A stretch of 46,462 nt of DNA from Xanthomonas cissicola (GTDB lineage Bacteria; Pseudomonadota; Gammaproteobacteria; Xanthomonadales; Xanthomonadaceae), in NCBI RefSeq assembly GCF_008801575.1, contig NZ_VZPL01000037.1, forward strand, positions 1 to 46,462. Direction: 5' to 3'. Positions within the stretch are counted from its first letter, which is position 1. Each line of letters begins with the position of its first letter. This document shows, piece by piece, positions 18,259 through 27,012 of the stretch. The notes below the pieces were generated by a model that saw only the letters and a list, made by a program, of their open reading frames with translations, searched no databases and was not told where the DNA came from. The position numbers were made by a program, and so were the translations under genes.

Positions 18259-18477
18259 GCGCGGCTCCCTAGAGACGGGCTTTAATACACGAAGGGGTTT
18301 GGCACGTCCATGTGTGTGGAGCATGCCGCATCAAGTGTGAGACGTAGAGCAATATTTACGGTGGAAGTGCCTTGCGGGAGCATCGACCGTTTTCACCGCG
18401 TGCTGCCCATGCCGCGACCGCGCGTTCAAGGCGCCTGACGTGATCGGTGGGCGACCAGCAACTCCTCGCCATCGGCG

Positions 18478-19671
18478 TTACGCCACGCTCCCCGCTGCAT
18501 GGCCGGACGCCCACGCCCACTGGAAGTTGTAACCGCCCAGCCAGCCTGTGACATCCAGCACCTCACCGACGAAGTACAGGCCCGCCACTAGACGCGACTC
18601 CATGGTCGCACTGGAGACTTGGTGGGTATCGACCCCGCCCAGGGTGACTTCAGCCGTCCGGTAGCCTTCGGTGCCGCTGGCGATCAGCGGAAAGCTGCCG
18701 AGCAGGTCGGCGGCGGCTTTCAGCTGCGGCGGATCCAGCTGCCGCACCGGCTTGTCTGGCAGCCATATCTCGCACAAGCGTTGTGCAAACCGTTTCGGCA
18801 GCACGTCGGCCAGCACGTCGGCCAGCACGTTGCGCAGCTCGGTGGCGCCGCGTTGCTGCTTTTGTTCGCGCAGCCATGTCGCTGCATCGCGACCGGGCAG
18901 CAGATCCAGCCGCAAGTCGTCGCCCGGCTGCCAATACGAGGAAATCTGCAGGATCGCCGGGCCGCTGACCCCGCGATGGGTGAGCAGCATGAAATTGCGA
19001 AAGCTGACCCCATTGCACTGCGCCTGGACCGGCAACGCCAGCCCGGACAACGCTTGCAGACGCTCCTGATGCGTGCCGCTCAGCGTGAGTGGCACCAGCC
19101 CGGCGCGGGTGGGCACTAGCGCATGGCCAAACTGCTTGGCCAAGGTATAGCCGAAGCCGCTGGCCCCCATGCTGGGGATCGACAGCCCCCCGGTTGCCAC
19201 GATCAACGACTGCGCCTGCACGCCTCCCTGGCTGGTCTGGACCTCGAAGCCCTCGCTGCCGCGCTGGACCGACAGCACATCGCACTGGGTGCGGATCTGC
19301 GCGCCGGCCGCATCGCATTCGTCCAGCAGCATGCGCACGATCTGCTTGGAGGAGATGTCGCAGAACAACTGGCCCAGCTCTTTCTCGTGATAGGCGATGG
19401 CATGACGTTGGACCATCTCTACAAAATCCGCCGGGCTGTAGCGCGCCAGTGCGGATTTGCAGAAATGCCGATTGGCCGAAATGAAGTTGCCAGGGGTGGT
19501 GCCGGTGTTGGTGAAATTGCAACGCCCGCCACCGGACATCAGGATCTTCTTGCCGACCTTGTTGGCATGATCGATCACCAGCACCTTGCGGCCGCGCTGG
19601 CCGGCAGTAAGGGCGCTCATCAGTCCGGCAGCGCCGGCGCCGATGACCAGCACGTCGCAACGCATGCTCAT
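18478..19671 (-). CDS. BaiN/HI0933-family FAD-dependent oxidoreductase
   Basis: The 397-residue flavoprotein belongs to the HI0933/YhiN (BaiN-type) family of predicted NAD(P)/FAD oxidoreductases. The N-terminal FAD-binding motif VIGAGAAGLMSA (about residues 9-20), KILMSGGGRCNFTN, the central GGLSIPSMGASGFGY and the C-terminal GEVLDVTGWLGGYNFQWAWA are all family hallmarks. The physiological substrate is unknown. The start overlaps the yaeQ stop by four bases, so the pair is translationally coupled. A 12-bp tandem duplication inside the gene yields an ADVLADVL repeat around residue 285. An alternative start two codons downstream is possible. Confidence 0.88.
   Translation of the reverse strand: MSMRCDVLVIGAGAAGLMSALTAGQRGRKVLVIDHANKVGKKILMSGGGRCNFTNTGTTPGNFISANRHFCKSALARYSPADFVEMVQRHAIAYHEKELGQLFCDISSKQIVRMLLDECDAAGAQIRTQCDVLSVQRGSEGFEVQTSQGGVQAQSLIVATGGLSIPSMGASGFGYTLAKQFGHALVPTRAGLVPLTLSGTHQERLQALSGLALPVQAQCNGVSFRNFMLLTHRGVSGPAILQISSYWQPGDDLRLDLLPGRDAATWLREQKQQRGATELRNVLADVLADVLPKRFAQRLCEIWLPDKPVRQLDPPQLKAAADLLGSFPLIASGTEGYRTAEVTLGGVDTHQVSSATMESRLVAGLYFVGEVLDVTGWLGGYNFQWAWASGHAAGSVA
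18799..18830. repeat. 12-bp in-frame tandem repeat inside the flavoprotein gene
   Basis: The unit CAGCACGTCGGC occurs twice exactly (18799-18810, 18811-18822) and is followed by 8 bases of a third copy. Because the unit is 12 bp, changes in copy number add or remove four residues without a frameshift. Confidence 0.85.
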
Positions 19672-20216
19672 TCGGCCGGGGCTTGCCGCACCATCGGGGT
19701 CAGGGTGACGCTGCCGTGGTCGGCCAGCATCTGCACTTCGCCGTCCTGAATGATCACGGCGAAACGCATGCCGCGCTGGATCAGTGCGCCAAGCGCTTCG
19801 GTGGCCTGCGAGTCGAGCTCAATCACGCGCAGATTGCGGTACCGGCCCATGGCGTTGGCGTGTTTCTTCCACCAGGTTTCGGTGGCCTGGCCGCCGTAGC
19901 CGATCACTACCGCCTCGCGCGAGCGATTGCAGGCCTTGCGCACGCGGCTTTCGTCAGGCTGGCCGAGGTCGATCCACAGATCCGGATCGCCGGTGTAGTC
20001 GCGGCGCCATAGGTCCGGCTCGTCGTCGTTACTCAGGCCACGGCCGAATTCCAGACGGTCGTCGGCAAACAGCGCGAACGCCAGCAGCCGCACCATCAGG
20101 CGCTCGTCGGTCTCGGAAGGGTGCTGGGCCAGGGTCAGCGAATGGTTGGCGTAATAGCCGCGGTCCATGTCGCTGATCTGAAGTTCCGCCCTGCGGACGG
20201 TGGCGGTGAGGGCCAT
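19668..20216 (-). CDS. yaeQ: YaeQ family protein
   Basis: The 182-residue protein matches YaeQ, a small family with a PD-(D/E)XK-like fold and no settled function. Recognisable parts are the N-terminal LQISDMDRGYYANHSLTLAQ, HPSETDERLMVRLLAFALF, and the middle DLWRRDYTGDPDLWIDLGQP followed by a GYGGQATETWW segment. Length is normal. The stop overlaps the start of the flavoprotein gene by four bases, so the two form an operon. Its upstream region (20217 onward) is shared with the divergent cold-shock gene. Confidence 0.9.
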   Translation of the reverse strand: MALTATVRRAELQISDMDRGYYANHSLTLAQHPSETDERLMVRLLAFALFADDRLEFGRGLSNDDEPDLWRRDYTGDPDLWIDLGQPDESRVRKACNRSREAVVIGYGGQATETWWKKHANAMGRYRNLRVIELDSQATEALGALIQRGMRFAVIIQDGEVQMLADHGSVTLTPMVRQAPAE

Positions 20217-20770
20217 CTGGATGCCGGTTGCAAAGGGCGCTCATGATACGCGCCCGGTTCATGCGCCGGTTGTCGCCGCGTCTGGCGGGAGTGCGTCGTC
20301 GGCCGTGTCTGGGCCGGCTGACACCCGGTTGGTAGTAGGACCATGGGCGGGGAGGGCCTGGCTCAGAGGGCGTTGGCCGCAAGGGTCACGGCGGGGCGAC
20401 AGGCGCTGAGGCGCGGGCCAGGACATCGCGGACTACGGCCGGGCAGGTGTCGGTGACGCCCCCCATGATCTGCGCAGTTGTGGGGGCGCCAGGCGTTGTC
20501 ATCCGGCCAATTGGGATGGGGGCAGTCCCGACAGACCGTCGGATTGGACCCGACTGTAAAAGATTTGACGCAGGGTGTCGCTTTTTGCAGAAAACACGAG
20601 TACTGTGCACGCACTGTGTTTGCAAGGGTCACCGTGAATCGTGGCCTGGTGCAGCCGGATCGTTACAGATCTCGCTTCATCGTTCCGCTTTACCAACGCC
20701 TGCAACTCAGTCTCAGCTCCGGCTTTTCGGACGCTGCGATTTATCCATCAATAGTTCAGGAGTTAGTAAA
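20217..20770. other. Long intergenic region between yaeQ and the cold-shock gene
   Basis: About 550 bp without a credible gene; open frames here are shadows or run into the cold-shock gene without a start. The right half should hold the promoter and 5' leader of the cold-shock gene. TTGACG at 20565-20570 could be a -35, but no matching -10 is convincing. An AGGAG at 20758-20762 is the ribosome-binding site for the ATG at 20771. Whether the leader folds as a temperature-sensitive element cannot be decided by eye. Confidence 0.5.
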
Positions 20771-20986
20771 ATGTCAGACGCATCACGTCAGAGCGGTACC
20801 GTGAAGTGGTTCAACGATGCCAAGGGCTTCGGCTTCATCACCCCGGAAAGCGGCCCGGACCTGTTCGTGCACTTCCGTGCCATCCAGGGCACCGGCTTCA
20901 AGTCGCTGCAGGAAGGCCAGAAGGTCACCTTCGTCGCCGTGCAGGGCCAGAAGGGCATGCAGGCTGACCAGGTGCAGGCGGTCTAA
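20771..20986 (+). CDS. Cold-shock domain protein
   Basis: The 71-residue single-domain protein is a CspA-type nucleic-acid chaperone. RNP1 (KGFGFITP) and RNP2 (LFVHF) are intact, and [14 protein letters not shown] is typical. ATG 20771 is fixed by AGGAG eight bases upstream and by the family's usual N-terminus; the open frame continues upstream but is non-coding. The gene is monocistronic: a strong terminator follows 25 bases after the stop. Which paralogue this is (cspA, cspD and others) cannot be told. Confidence 0.95.
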   Translation: MSDASRQSGTVKWFNDAKGFGFITPESGPDLFVHFRAIQGTGFKSLQEGQKVTFVAVQGQKGMQADQVQAV

Positions 20987-21011
20987 GTCCGTCTGCAACC
21001 GTAGGGTTGCC

Positions 21012-21046
21012 AAAAACGCCGGTTGCGCAAGCGACTGGCGTTTTTT
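21012..21046 (+). terminator. Rho-independent terminator of the cold-shock gene
   Basis: A 15-bp stem with a GCAA tetraloop (21027-21030), AAAAACGCC on the left and GGCGTTTTTT on the right. The stem is complete apart from two G-T pairs. It can also work on the opposite strand because of the A-run on the left. Confidence 0.93.
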
Positions 21047-21158
21047 ATTGCCTGCAAGACAGGCGGTTAGCCTCGCTGGAGCGTTTACCTGGCGCTGCTT
21101 GCGCACAGCGACGACGCCTGGATCGGTAGGATGTGCGCTTTCCGCGCGCAGCCATCTC

Positions 21159-21857
21159 ATGATCACTGTTCACCATCTCAATAATTCCCGTTCCCAGCGC
21201 GTGCTGTGGCTGCTGGAAGAACTGGCGCTGCCTTATCAAATTGTGCGCCATGAGCGCGACCCCAAGACCATGCTGGCGCCACCGGCGCTGCGCGCGATCC
21301 ATCCGCTGGGCAAGTCGCCGGTGCTCGTCGATGGCGATCTGGTGGTGGCCGAGTCGGGGGCGATCCTGGAATACCTGACCGAGCGCTACGACACCGAGTG
21401 CGCACTGTCGCCGTCGCCGCGGCCGCTGGATTCGCCCGAGCGCCTGCAGTTCCGCTATTGGATGCATTACGCCGAAGGCTCGGCGATGCCACCGTTGCTG
21501 ATGACGCTGATCTTCGGTCGCATCCGCAGCGCGCCGATGCCGTTCTTCGCCAAGCCCATCGCGCGTGCGATCGTGGACAAGGCGATGTCGGGCTTCGTCG
21601 GGCCGCAGCTCACCTTGCATCTGAACTGGATGGAGCAGTCGTTGCAGGCCGGCAACTGGTTCGCTGGCGAACGCTTTACCGCCGCCGACATCCAGATGAG
21701 CTTCCCGGTACAGGCCGCTGCTGCACGCGGCGGCGGTCTGGAGAAATACCCGCGTCTGCACGCGTTTCTGGAACGGATCCAGGCGCGTCCGGCGTATCAG
21801 GCTGCGCTGAAGAAGGGCGGCCCGTTCGAACTGATGGGAAGCAAGCCGGTCAAGTGA
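21159..21857 (+). CDS. Glutathione S-transferase
   Basis: The 232-residue protein has an N-terminal thioredoxin-like domain (about 1-80) with HHLNNSRSQRVLWLLEEL, cis-Pro in GKSPVLVDGD and ES in VVAESGAILEYL, which binds glutathione, and an all-helical C-terminal domain with GERFTAADIQMSFPVQAA. It most resembles bacterial GSTs that start MITVHHLNNSRS. ATG 21159 gives this N-terminus; the frame runs on upstream through the cold-shock gene and is not used there. Substrate unknown; detoxification is the general role. Confidence 0.9.
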   Translation: MITVHHLNNSRSQRVLWLLEELALPYQIVRHERDPKTMLAPPALRAIHPLGKSPVLVDGDLVVAESGAILEYLTERYDTECALSPSPRPLDSPERLQFRYWMHYAEGSAMPPLLMTLIFGRIRSAPMPFFAKPIARAIVDKAMSGFVGPQLTLHLNWMEQSLQAGNWFAGERFTAADIQMSFPVQAAAARGGGLEKYPRLHAFLERIQARPAYQAALKKGGPFELMGSKPVK

Positions 21858-21974
21858 TGGTATCGGGGAGCAGGGAGCGGGATGCGAGCGAAGGTGGGCG
21901 GGACTGTGTTTCGCCCGCCGCCTGCCGCTACGACATACCGGCTCTCATCGCGATGCATTCGCTCATCCCGGATC

Positions 21975-22024
21975 CGACTGGCTACCCAGCGATACCGACG
22001 TCCGCATCGCCGGGTAGCCAGTCG
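21975..22024. repeat. Strong 13-bp inverted repeat between convergent genes
   Basis: Arms CGACTGGCTACCC (21975-21987) and GGGTAGCCAGTCG (22012-22024) are perfect complements, with an inner CGAT/ATCG extension after a 2-base mismatch and a 12-base loop. It lies between the convergent GST and esterase genes. No T-run follows, so it may be a dispersed hairpin rather than an intrinsic terminator. Confidence 0.6.
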
Positions 22025-22064
22025 TTCGCGGCAGGCACTCAATCACGTCAGGGCGGATTGCGGC

Positions 22065-22940
22065 TCAAGGCGCCCGGCACTGGCGCACAAACTGCAGCGT
22101 ATCGCTCAGCACCTGCGAGCGCTCGGGAGATTTGCGCAGCGCCAGCAGGATGCCGAGATGGCCCATGCCCGGGTAGACCTTCAGTTCGGCGCTGCCGCCT
22201 TCGCGCTTGAGCGCCTGCTGCAGCGAGATGCTGTTTTGTAGTTCGACCACGCGGTCGGCATCGCCATGCAGCAGCAACATGGGCGGTTCGTCGCCACCGA
22301 CGTAGCGCACCGGTTGCGATTGCCGTTGCGCTGCCGGCGCATCGCCGAAGATTTCGACCAATTCGGGATCGGTCATCGGCATGAAGTCGTATGGCCCGGC
22401 CAGGCCCACCACGCTGCACAGCTGGTGGGGTTTGAGGCCCTGCGCCTGCAGCCAGCGGGCATCGGTGCCAAGCAACGCGGCCATATGCGCGCCTGCCGAA
22501 TGGCCCATTACCGCGAGCCGGTTCGGGTTGCCGCCGTACTCGTGCGCATGGCGGTAGCTCCAAGCGGTGGCGCCCGCCGCGTCGGACATGAACCCATGCA
22601 ACCCGACCTGCGGATATTTGCGGTAATCGGCCACCATCGCCACCACGCCCTGGCGCGCAAGTGCGCGGCCCACCCAGCGATAGTTGGCGCGTGAACCGCG
22701 CTTCCAGGTGCCGCCGTAGAAGAACACCACCATTGGCGCGTCGACTGCACCGCGCGGCTGGTAGACATCCAGCGCCAGGCCGTGTGCGGGATCGAACACC
22801 TGGTCGCGATGCTCGACGATGCCCGATCGGCCGGATGCAGCATTGATGCCCCCAAAGAAGACGCTGCTGCAGGCCGTCATGGTCAACGAACCGAGCAACA
22901 GGATGGCAGGACGGAACCAGCGGGAAGCGCGCGAGGGCAT
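22065..22940 (-). CDS. Alpha/beta hydrolase lipoprotein (esterase-like)
   Basis: The 291-residue protein starts with a signal peptide and a possible lipobox (LTMTAC, Cys near residue 24), so it may be lipid-anchored. The body is an alpha/beta hydrolase of the carboxylesterase/BD-FAE type: oxyanion region FFYGGTWKRGSR, nucleophile GHSAGAH, Asp in LHGDADRVV and His in GMGHLG. Substrate unknown; a carbohydrate or small ester is possible. ATG 22940 gives the shortest convincing signal peptide; the open frame extends 80 codons upstream without support. It is convergent with the GST gene and divergent from selO. Confidence 0.85.
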   Translation of the reverse strand: MPSRASRWFRPAILLLGSLTMTACSSVFFGGINAASGRSGIVEHRDQVFDPAHGLALDVYQPRGAVDAPMVVFFYGGTWKRGSRANYRWVGRALARQGVVAMVADYRKYPQVGLHGFMSDAAGATAWSYRHAHEYGGNPNRLAVMGHSAGAHMAALLGTDARWLQAQGLKPHQLCSVVGLAGPYDFMPMTDPELVEIFGDAPAAQRQSQPVRYVGGDEPPMLLLHGDADRVVELQNSISLQQALKREGGSAELKVYPGMGHLGILLALRKSPERSQVLSDTLQFVRQCRAP

Positions 22941-23215
22941 GGGCAATATCGTTAGGTGGGCGGGAAGGGGTATCAGGTACGGACGCAACAGGCTGGCAAG
23001 TGCAGACGAGACTGTGGCGAGCCGGCAACGTTCGCCGCTATCTGGTTCGCATCCGATCTGCAGCCGGCGGCTATTAGCGGCTATCGCACGTCGCAAGCAT
23101 GTGCAGGACGAGCCCGCTCGGCACACGCCAATCGAATGAAGATACGGTGCGCGGGCAGCGCCGGATGCGGTATCGCCCATGCCAGGTTCACTGCCGGTGG
23201 CCTAGGCTTGCCGGC

Positions 23216-24772
23216 ATGACACACCTGCGCTTCGATAATCGTCTGCGTCAACAGCTGCCTGGCGACCCGAAAGAGGGTTCGCGCCGGCGCGAGGTGAGCG
23301 CTGCTTGGTCAGCAGTCCTGCCGACGCCGGTCGCTGCTCCGTCCCTGATCGCGCATTCGGCGGAGATGGCGCAGGTGCTGGGCCTGGATGCGGCCGAGAT
23401 CGCCAGTGCGCAGTTCGCCCAGGTGTTCGGCGGCAATGCGCTGTACCCGGGAATGCAGCCTTGGGCGGTCAACTACGGTGGGCACCAATTCGGGCACTGG
23501 GCCGGGCAGCTTGGCGACGGGCGGGCGATCTCGCTAGGTGAGGCGATCGGAACCGACGGCGGTCGCTACGAATTGCAACTCAAGGGCGCCGGCCCGACGC
23601 CGTATTCGCGCGGCGCCGATGGGCGCGCCGTGTTGCGCTCGTCGATCCGCGAATTCCTGTGCAGCGAGGCCATGCATCATCTGGGCGTGCCGACCACGCG
23701 TGCCTTGAGCCTGGTCGGCACCGGCGATGCGGTGGTGCGCGACATGTTCTACGACGGCCACCCGCAACGCGAGCCGGGCGCGATCGTATGCCGGGTGGCG
23801 CCCTCGTTCATCCGCTTCGGCAACTTCGAATTGCCCAGCGCACGCGGCGATATCGCCTTGCTGCGGCAGTGGGTGGATTTCACCATCGTCCGCGATTTCC
23901 CGGCGTTGGCCGGTGCCGGCGAGGCGCTCTACGCCGGCTGGTTTGCGCAGGTCTGCGAGCGCACCGCAGTGATGGTGGCGCACTGGATGCGGGTCGGGTT
24001 CGTGCATGGGGTGATGAATACCGACAACATGTCCATCCTCGGTTTGACCATCGACTATGGCCCGTATGGCTGGGTCGACGACTACGACCCGGACTGGACG
24101 CCCAATACCACCGACGCGCAGGGGCGGCGCTATCGCTTCGGCACCCAGCCGCAAGTGGCCTACTGGAACCTGGGCCGGCTTGCCCAGGCGCTGGCGCCGC
24201 TGTTTCCCGACCAGGCCCCGCTGCAACACGGGCTGGACCGTTTTCGCGATACCTACCTGGCGTGCGACCGGCACGATACCGCTGCCAAGCTGGGGTTGGC
24301 AGAGTGTCGCGACGAGGATCTGCAGTTGATCGACGCGCTGCGCGCACTGATGCGCGAATCCGAGATGGACATGACGCTGACCTTCCGTGGCCTGATCGAC
24401 CTGTCGCCCGACCATCCGGACCCCGCGCAGCTGCGCGAGGCCTTTTACGACGAAGACAAACGCGTTGCGGATGCGCCGCAGCTGCAGCAATGGCTGCAGC
24501 GCTACGCCGCGCGCCTGCAGCAGGATCCACTGCCGCCGGACGCGCGACGCGCGCGCATGCGCCTGGCCAACCCGCGCTATGTGTTGCGCAATTATCTGGC
24601 GCAGCAGGCGATCGACCGTGCCGAACAGGGCGACCCGTCCGGGGTGCAGGAGTTGCTGGAGGTCATGCGCCACCCATACGACGATCAGCCCGGGCGCGAT
24701 GCATTTGCGGCGCGGCGGCCGGAATGGGCACGCGATCGCGCTGGGTGTTCGATGCTGTCGTGCAGTTCCTGA
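23216..24772 (+). CDS. selO: Protein adenylyltransferase SelO
   Basis: The 518-residue pseudokinase-fold enzyme transfers AMP from ATP to hydroxyl side chains of target proteins and is linked to redox homeostasis. Family motifs: [79 protein letters not shown] with the metal-binding Asn/Asp, and FAARRPEWA. The C-terminus ends CSMLSCSS; many eukaryotic SelO proteins have selenocysteine near this end, bacterial ones cysteine. ATG 23216 fits the usual N-terminus ([10 protein letters not shown]); the frame upstream is non-coding. Confidence 0.95.
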   Translation: MTHLRFDNRLRQQLPGDPKEGSRRREVSAAWSAVLPTPVAAPSLIAHSAEMAQVLGLDAAEIASAQFAQVFGGNALYPGMQPWAVNYGGHQFGHWAGQLGDGRAISLGEAIGTDGGRYELQLKGAGPTPYSRGADGRAVLRSSIREFLCSEAMHHLGVPTTRALSLVGTGDAVVRDMFYDGHPQREPGAIVCRVAPSFIRFGNFELPSARGDIALLRQWVDFTIVRDFPALAGAGEALYAGWFAQVCERTAVMVAHWMRVGFVHGVMNTDNMSILGLTIDYGPYGWVDDYDPDWTPNTTDAQGRRYRFGTQPQVAYWNLGRLAQALAPLFPDQAPLQHGLDRFRDTYLACDRHDTAAKLGLAECRDEDLQLIDALRALMRESEMDMTLTFRGLIDLSPDHPDPAQLREAFYDEDKRVADAPQLQQWLQRYAARLQQDPLPPDARRARMRLANPRYVLRNYLAQQAIDRAEQGDPSGVQELLEVMRHPYDDQPGRDAFAARRPEWARDRAGCSMLSCSS

Positions 24773-24866
24773 CGCGCTCAGATGCAGGTATGCCGTAAAT
24801 CCGGCGTGGATGGCGTACGCAGCCTAGAATAGGCGCAACCCCACCGGCCACCATGCCACCGCCCTC

Positions 24867-25427
24867 ATGACTGACTGCAGCCGCTGCGCCGGCACCAATA
24901 CTTCCGGACCCAACCATTGGCCGGAGCGCATTCGCGACATCGTCGATTTCCCCAAGCCGGGCATCGTCTTCAAGGACATTACTCCGTTGCTGTCCGATGG
25001 CCCGGATTTCGCTTCTGCGCTGGACGAAATGGCGCAGCCGTGGCGGACCACGCCGCTGGATGCGGTGCTGGGGATCGAGTCGCGCGGTTTCATTCTGGGG
25101 GCGGCGCTGGCGCGCGAACTGCGGACCGGCTTCGTACCGGTGCGCAAGCCGGGCAAGCTGCCGGGGCGCACGCTGATCCAGGAATATGCGCTGGAATACG
25201 GCACCGATCGCATTGAAATGCATGAGGATGCGCTGCCGCGGGGCGCGCGCGTGCTGATTGTCGACGACGTGCTGGCCACCGGCGGCACGCTGCGTGCGGC
25301 CTTGGGACTTGCTGCCCAACTCGAACTTGAAGTCGTTGGCGCAGCCGTGCTGGTGGAGTTGCAGGGACTGCAGGGTCGCCAGAAATGGGCGAACGATGTA
25401 CCGCTGTTGGCGACGCTTTCTTACTGA
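24867..25427 (+). CDS. apt: Adenine phosphoribosyltransferase
   Basis: The 186-residue purine-salvage enzyme makes AMP from adenine and PRPP. It has [39 protein letters not shown] and the PRPP-binding loop [17 protein letters not shown] (about residues 130-146). Length is normal; the N-terminus carries about 15 extra residues with two cysteines ([11 protein letters not shown]), so a later start is possible, but no other start codon gives a better one. TAGAAT at 24825-24830 could be a -10, leaving a leader of about 30 nt. It is convergent with dbpA. Confidence 0.95.
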   Translation: MTDCSRCAGTNTSGPNHWPERIRDIVDFPKPGIVFKDITPLLSDGPDFASALDEMAQPWRTTPLDAVLGIESRGFILGAALARELRTGFVPVRKPGKLPGRTLIQEYALEYGTDRIEMHEDALPRGARVLIVDDVLATGGTLRAALGLAAQLELEVVGAAVLVELQGLQGRQKWANDVPLLATLSY

Positions 25428-25497
25428 GTCCAAGCTCTGGAAGCGACCCTGGGTGCGTGGCAGCGCCTGCATCCAGGATTGCTCCTGCTGAACATCG

Positions 25498-25520
25498 GCG
25501 GCCGGCACGACGCCGGCCGC
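25498..25520. terminator. GC-rich hairpin between apt and dbpA
   Basis: GCGGCCGGC (25498-25506) and GCCGGCCGC (25512-25520) form a perfect 9-bp stem with a five-base loop, placed between two convergent stops. It is only a few bases beyond the dbpA stop. No T-run, so it may work with Rho or as a simple mRNA end barrier. Confidence 0.45.
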
Positions 25521-25527
25521 GCTGCGT

Positions 25528-26904
25528 TCAGAGCTTGCTGACCCGAAACCGGCGTCCCTTGATCTTGCCTGCGTGCAAGTGTGCCAACGCCTTGGCGACC
25601 TGCGCGCGGGCAATGGCCACGTAGGAGCGGGTAGGGTAGATGGCGATCTTGCCGATTGCCGCGCCCGAGAGCCCGGCTTCGCCGGTCAGGGCGCCCAGGA
25701 TGTCGCCGGCGCGCAGCTTGTCGGTCTTGCCGCCGTCGATGCGCAAGGTGGTCATTGCCGCCTGCGGCAGTTGCGCCGGACGCGCAGTGGCCAGCGGTGC
25801 ACGCGACCATTTCAACGGCTGGCCTTGTTCGGTTTCCAATGCCTGCGCGCGGGCGGTTTCGCGCGGGGCAACCAGGCTCAGCGCCAGCCCGTGCTTGCCG
25901 GCGCGTGCGGTACGGCCAATGCGGTGGCGATAGGTTTCGGTATCGGTGGGCAGCTCGTAGTTGACCACGGCGGAAAGGTCTTCCACGTCCAGCCCGCGTG
26001 CGGCCACGTCGCTGGCCACCAGGACGTTGCAGCTGCGGTTGACGAAGCGCACCAGCACTTCGTCACGGTCGCGCTGTTCCATGTCGCCATGCAAGGCAAG
26101 TGCAGAGAAGCCGAATTCCTGCAGCGAACCCGCCACCTCGTCCACTTCCTTGCGGGTATTGCAGAACACCACGCTGGATTCGGGATTGAAGCGCAGCAGC
26201 AGGCCGGCGACGGCCTTTTGCCGATAGGTCGGGTCGACCTCGAAGAACTGCTGATCGATCTCCGGTGCGCTATCGGCGCCTTCCACGGTGATCTCGACGG
26301 GCTCTTTCAACAGCTCGCGTGCGAGCGTGCGGATGCTGTCCGGAAACGTGGCCGAAAACAGCAGGCTCTGACGATGTTTGTCGCAACGGCTGGCGATCTC
26401 GCGGATGGGTTCTTCGAAGCCCATGTCGAGCATGAGGTCGGCCTCGTCCAGCACCAGCGTGCGCACGCCGCCCAGGTGCAGGGCGCGTTTGCGGGCCAGC
26501 TCCTGGATGCGCCCGGGCGTACCGACCACCACTTGCGGGTCGTGCGCTTCCAGCGAGGCCAGCTGCGGCCCGAGCGGCATGCCGCCGGTGAGCACCACCA
26601 GCTTCATGTTGGGGATACCGGTGGCGAGCTTGCGCAGCTGCTTGCCGACCTGGTCGGCCAATTCGCGGGTGGGGCAGAGCACCAGCGCCTGTGCGCGGGT
26701 GAGCGCGGGGTCTAGCTTTTGCAGCAGGCCCAGTCCGAACGCGGCGGTCTTGCCGCTGCCGGTCGGCGCCTGCGCGATGACATCGAGCCCCTGCAGGATC
26801 GGCGGCAGGCTCTGCGCCTGGATGGGAGTCAAAACGGTGTAGCCAAGGGCGTCGATGCCGGGGGCCAGGGCCGGCGACAGCGGCAGCGCGGAGAATTCGT
26901 TCAT
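25528..26904 (-). CDS. dbpA: ATP-dependent RNA helicase DbpA
   Basis: The 458-residue DEAD-box helicase remodels 23S rRNA in 50S assembly. Motifs in order: Q motif TPIQAQSLPP, motif I APTGSGKTAAFG, PTRELADQV, GTPGR, DEAD (VLDEADLML), SAT, VFCNTRKEVDEV, ASDVAARGLDVE and HRIGRTARAG. The C-terminal DbpA RNA-binding domain (about 385-458; TLRIDGGKTDKLRAGDILGA, then GKIAIYPTRSYVAI) separates it from other DEAD-box proteins. ATG 26904 (MNEFSALPLSP) is chosen for the known N-terminus. A TAAAAT box five bases before it suggests a leaderless mRNA. Divergent from uup. Confidence 0.95.
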   Translation of the reverse strand: MNEFSALPLSPALAPGIDALGYTVLTPIQAQSLPPILQGLDVIAQAPTGSGKTAAFGLGLLQKLDPALTRAQALVLCPTRELADQVGKQLRKLATGIPNMKLVVLTGGMPLGPQLASLEAHDPQVVVGTPGRIQELARKRALHLGGVRTLVLDEADLMLDMGFEEPIREIASRCDKHRQSLLFSATFPDSIRTLARELLKEPVEITVEGADSAPEIDQQFFEVDPTYRQKAVAGLLLRFNPESSVVFCNTRKEVDEVAGSLQEFGFSALALHGDMEQRDRDEVLVRFVNRSCNVLVASDVAARGLDVEDLSAVVNYELPTDTETYRHRIGRTARAGKHGLALSLVAPRETARAQALETEQGQPLKWSRAPLATARPAQLPQAAMTTLRIDGGKTDKLRAGDILGALTGEAGLSGAAIGKIAIYPTRSYVAIARAQVAKALAHLHAGKIKGRRFRVSKL

Positions 26905-26909
26905 GGCGC

Positions 26910-26915
26910 ATTTTA
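26910..26915 (-). promoter_or_regulatory. -10-like box of dbpA, leaderless spacing
   Basis: TAAAAT on the minus strand matches five of six bases of TATAAT and ends five bases before the dbpA ATG. No Shine-Dalgarno sequence is present. The inverted repeat arm begins two bases further upstream, so the -35 would lie inside the repeat. Confidence 0.45.
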
Positions 26916-26916
26916 G

Positions 26917-27000
26917 CGGGAATCGGGAGTGGGGAATCGGGAATCGGGAATCGCAGCGGCAAGGGCGTTTCCATTCCCGATTCACCATTCCCGATTCCCG
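26917..27000. repeat. Long inverted repeat between dbpA and uup
   Basis: Two 25-bp arms (26917-26941 and 26976-27000) are complementary except at two positions. Each is built from the unit GGGAATCGGG; one extra copy lies next to the left arm. The arms abut the -10-like boxes of the two divergent genes. A related GGGATTTGGGATTCG stretch occurs at 41091-41120, so this is a dispersed intergenic repeat family rather than a one-off. Confidence 0.85.
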
Positions 27001-27006
27001 TACAAT
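27001..27006 (+). promoter_or_regulatory. -10-like box of uup, leaderless spacing
   Basis: TACAAT matches five of six bases of TATAAT and ends six bases before the uup ATG. No Shine-Dalgarno sequence is present. It starts directly after the right arm of the inverted repeat. Confidence 0.5.
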
Positions 27007-27012
27007 TGGCCC

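Noticed and set aside
16090..18285. Long open frame (731 codons) on the plus strand opposite fimX
   Set aside because: It is antisense to a clear fimX, runs through the terminator, and its translation is rich in Arg, Ala, His and Gln with no family motif, as expected for a shadow frame in GC-rich DNA.
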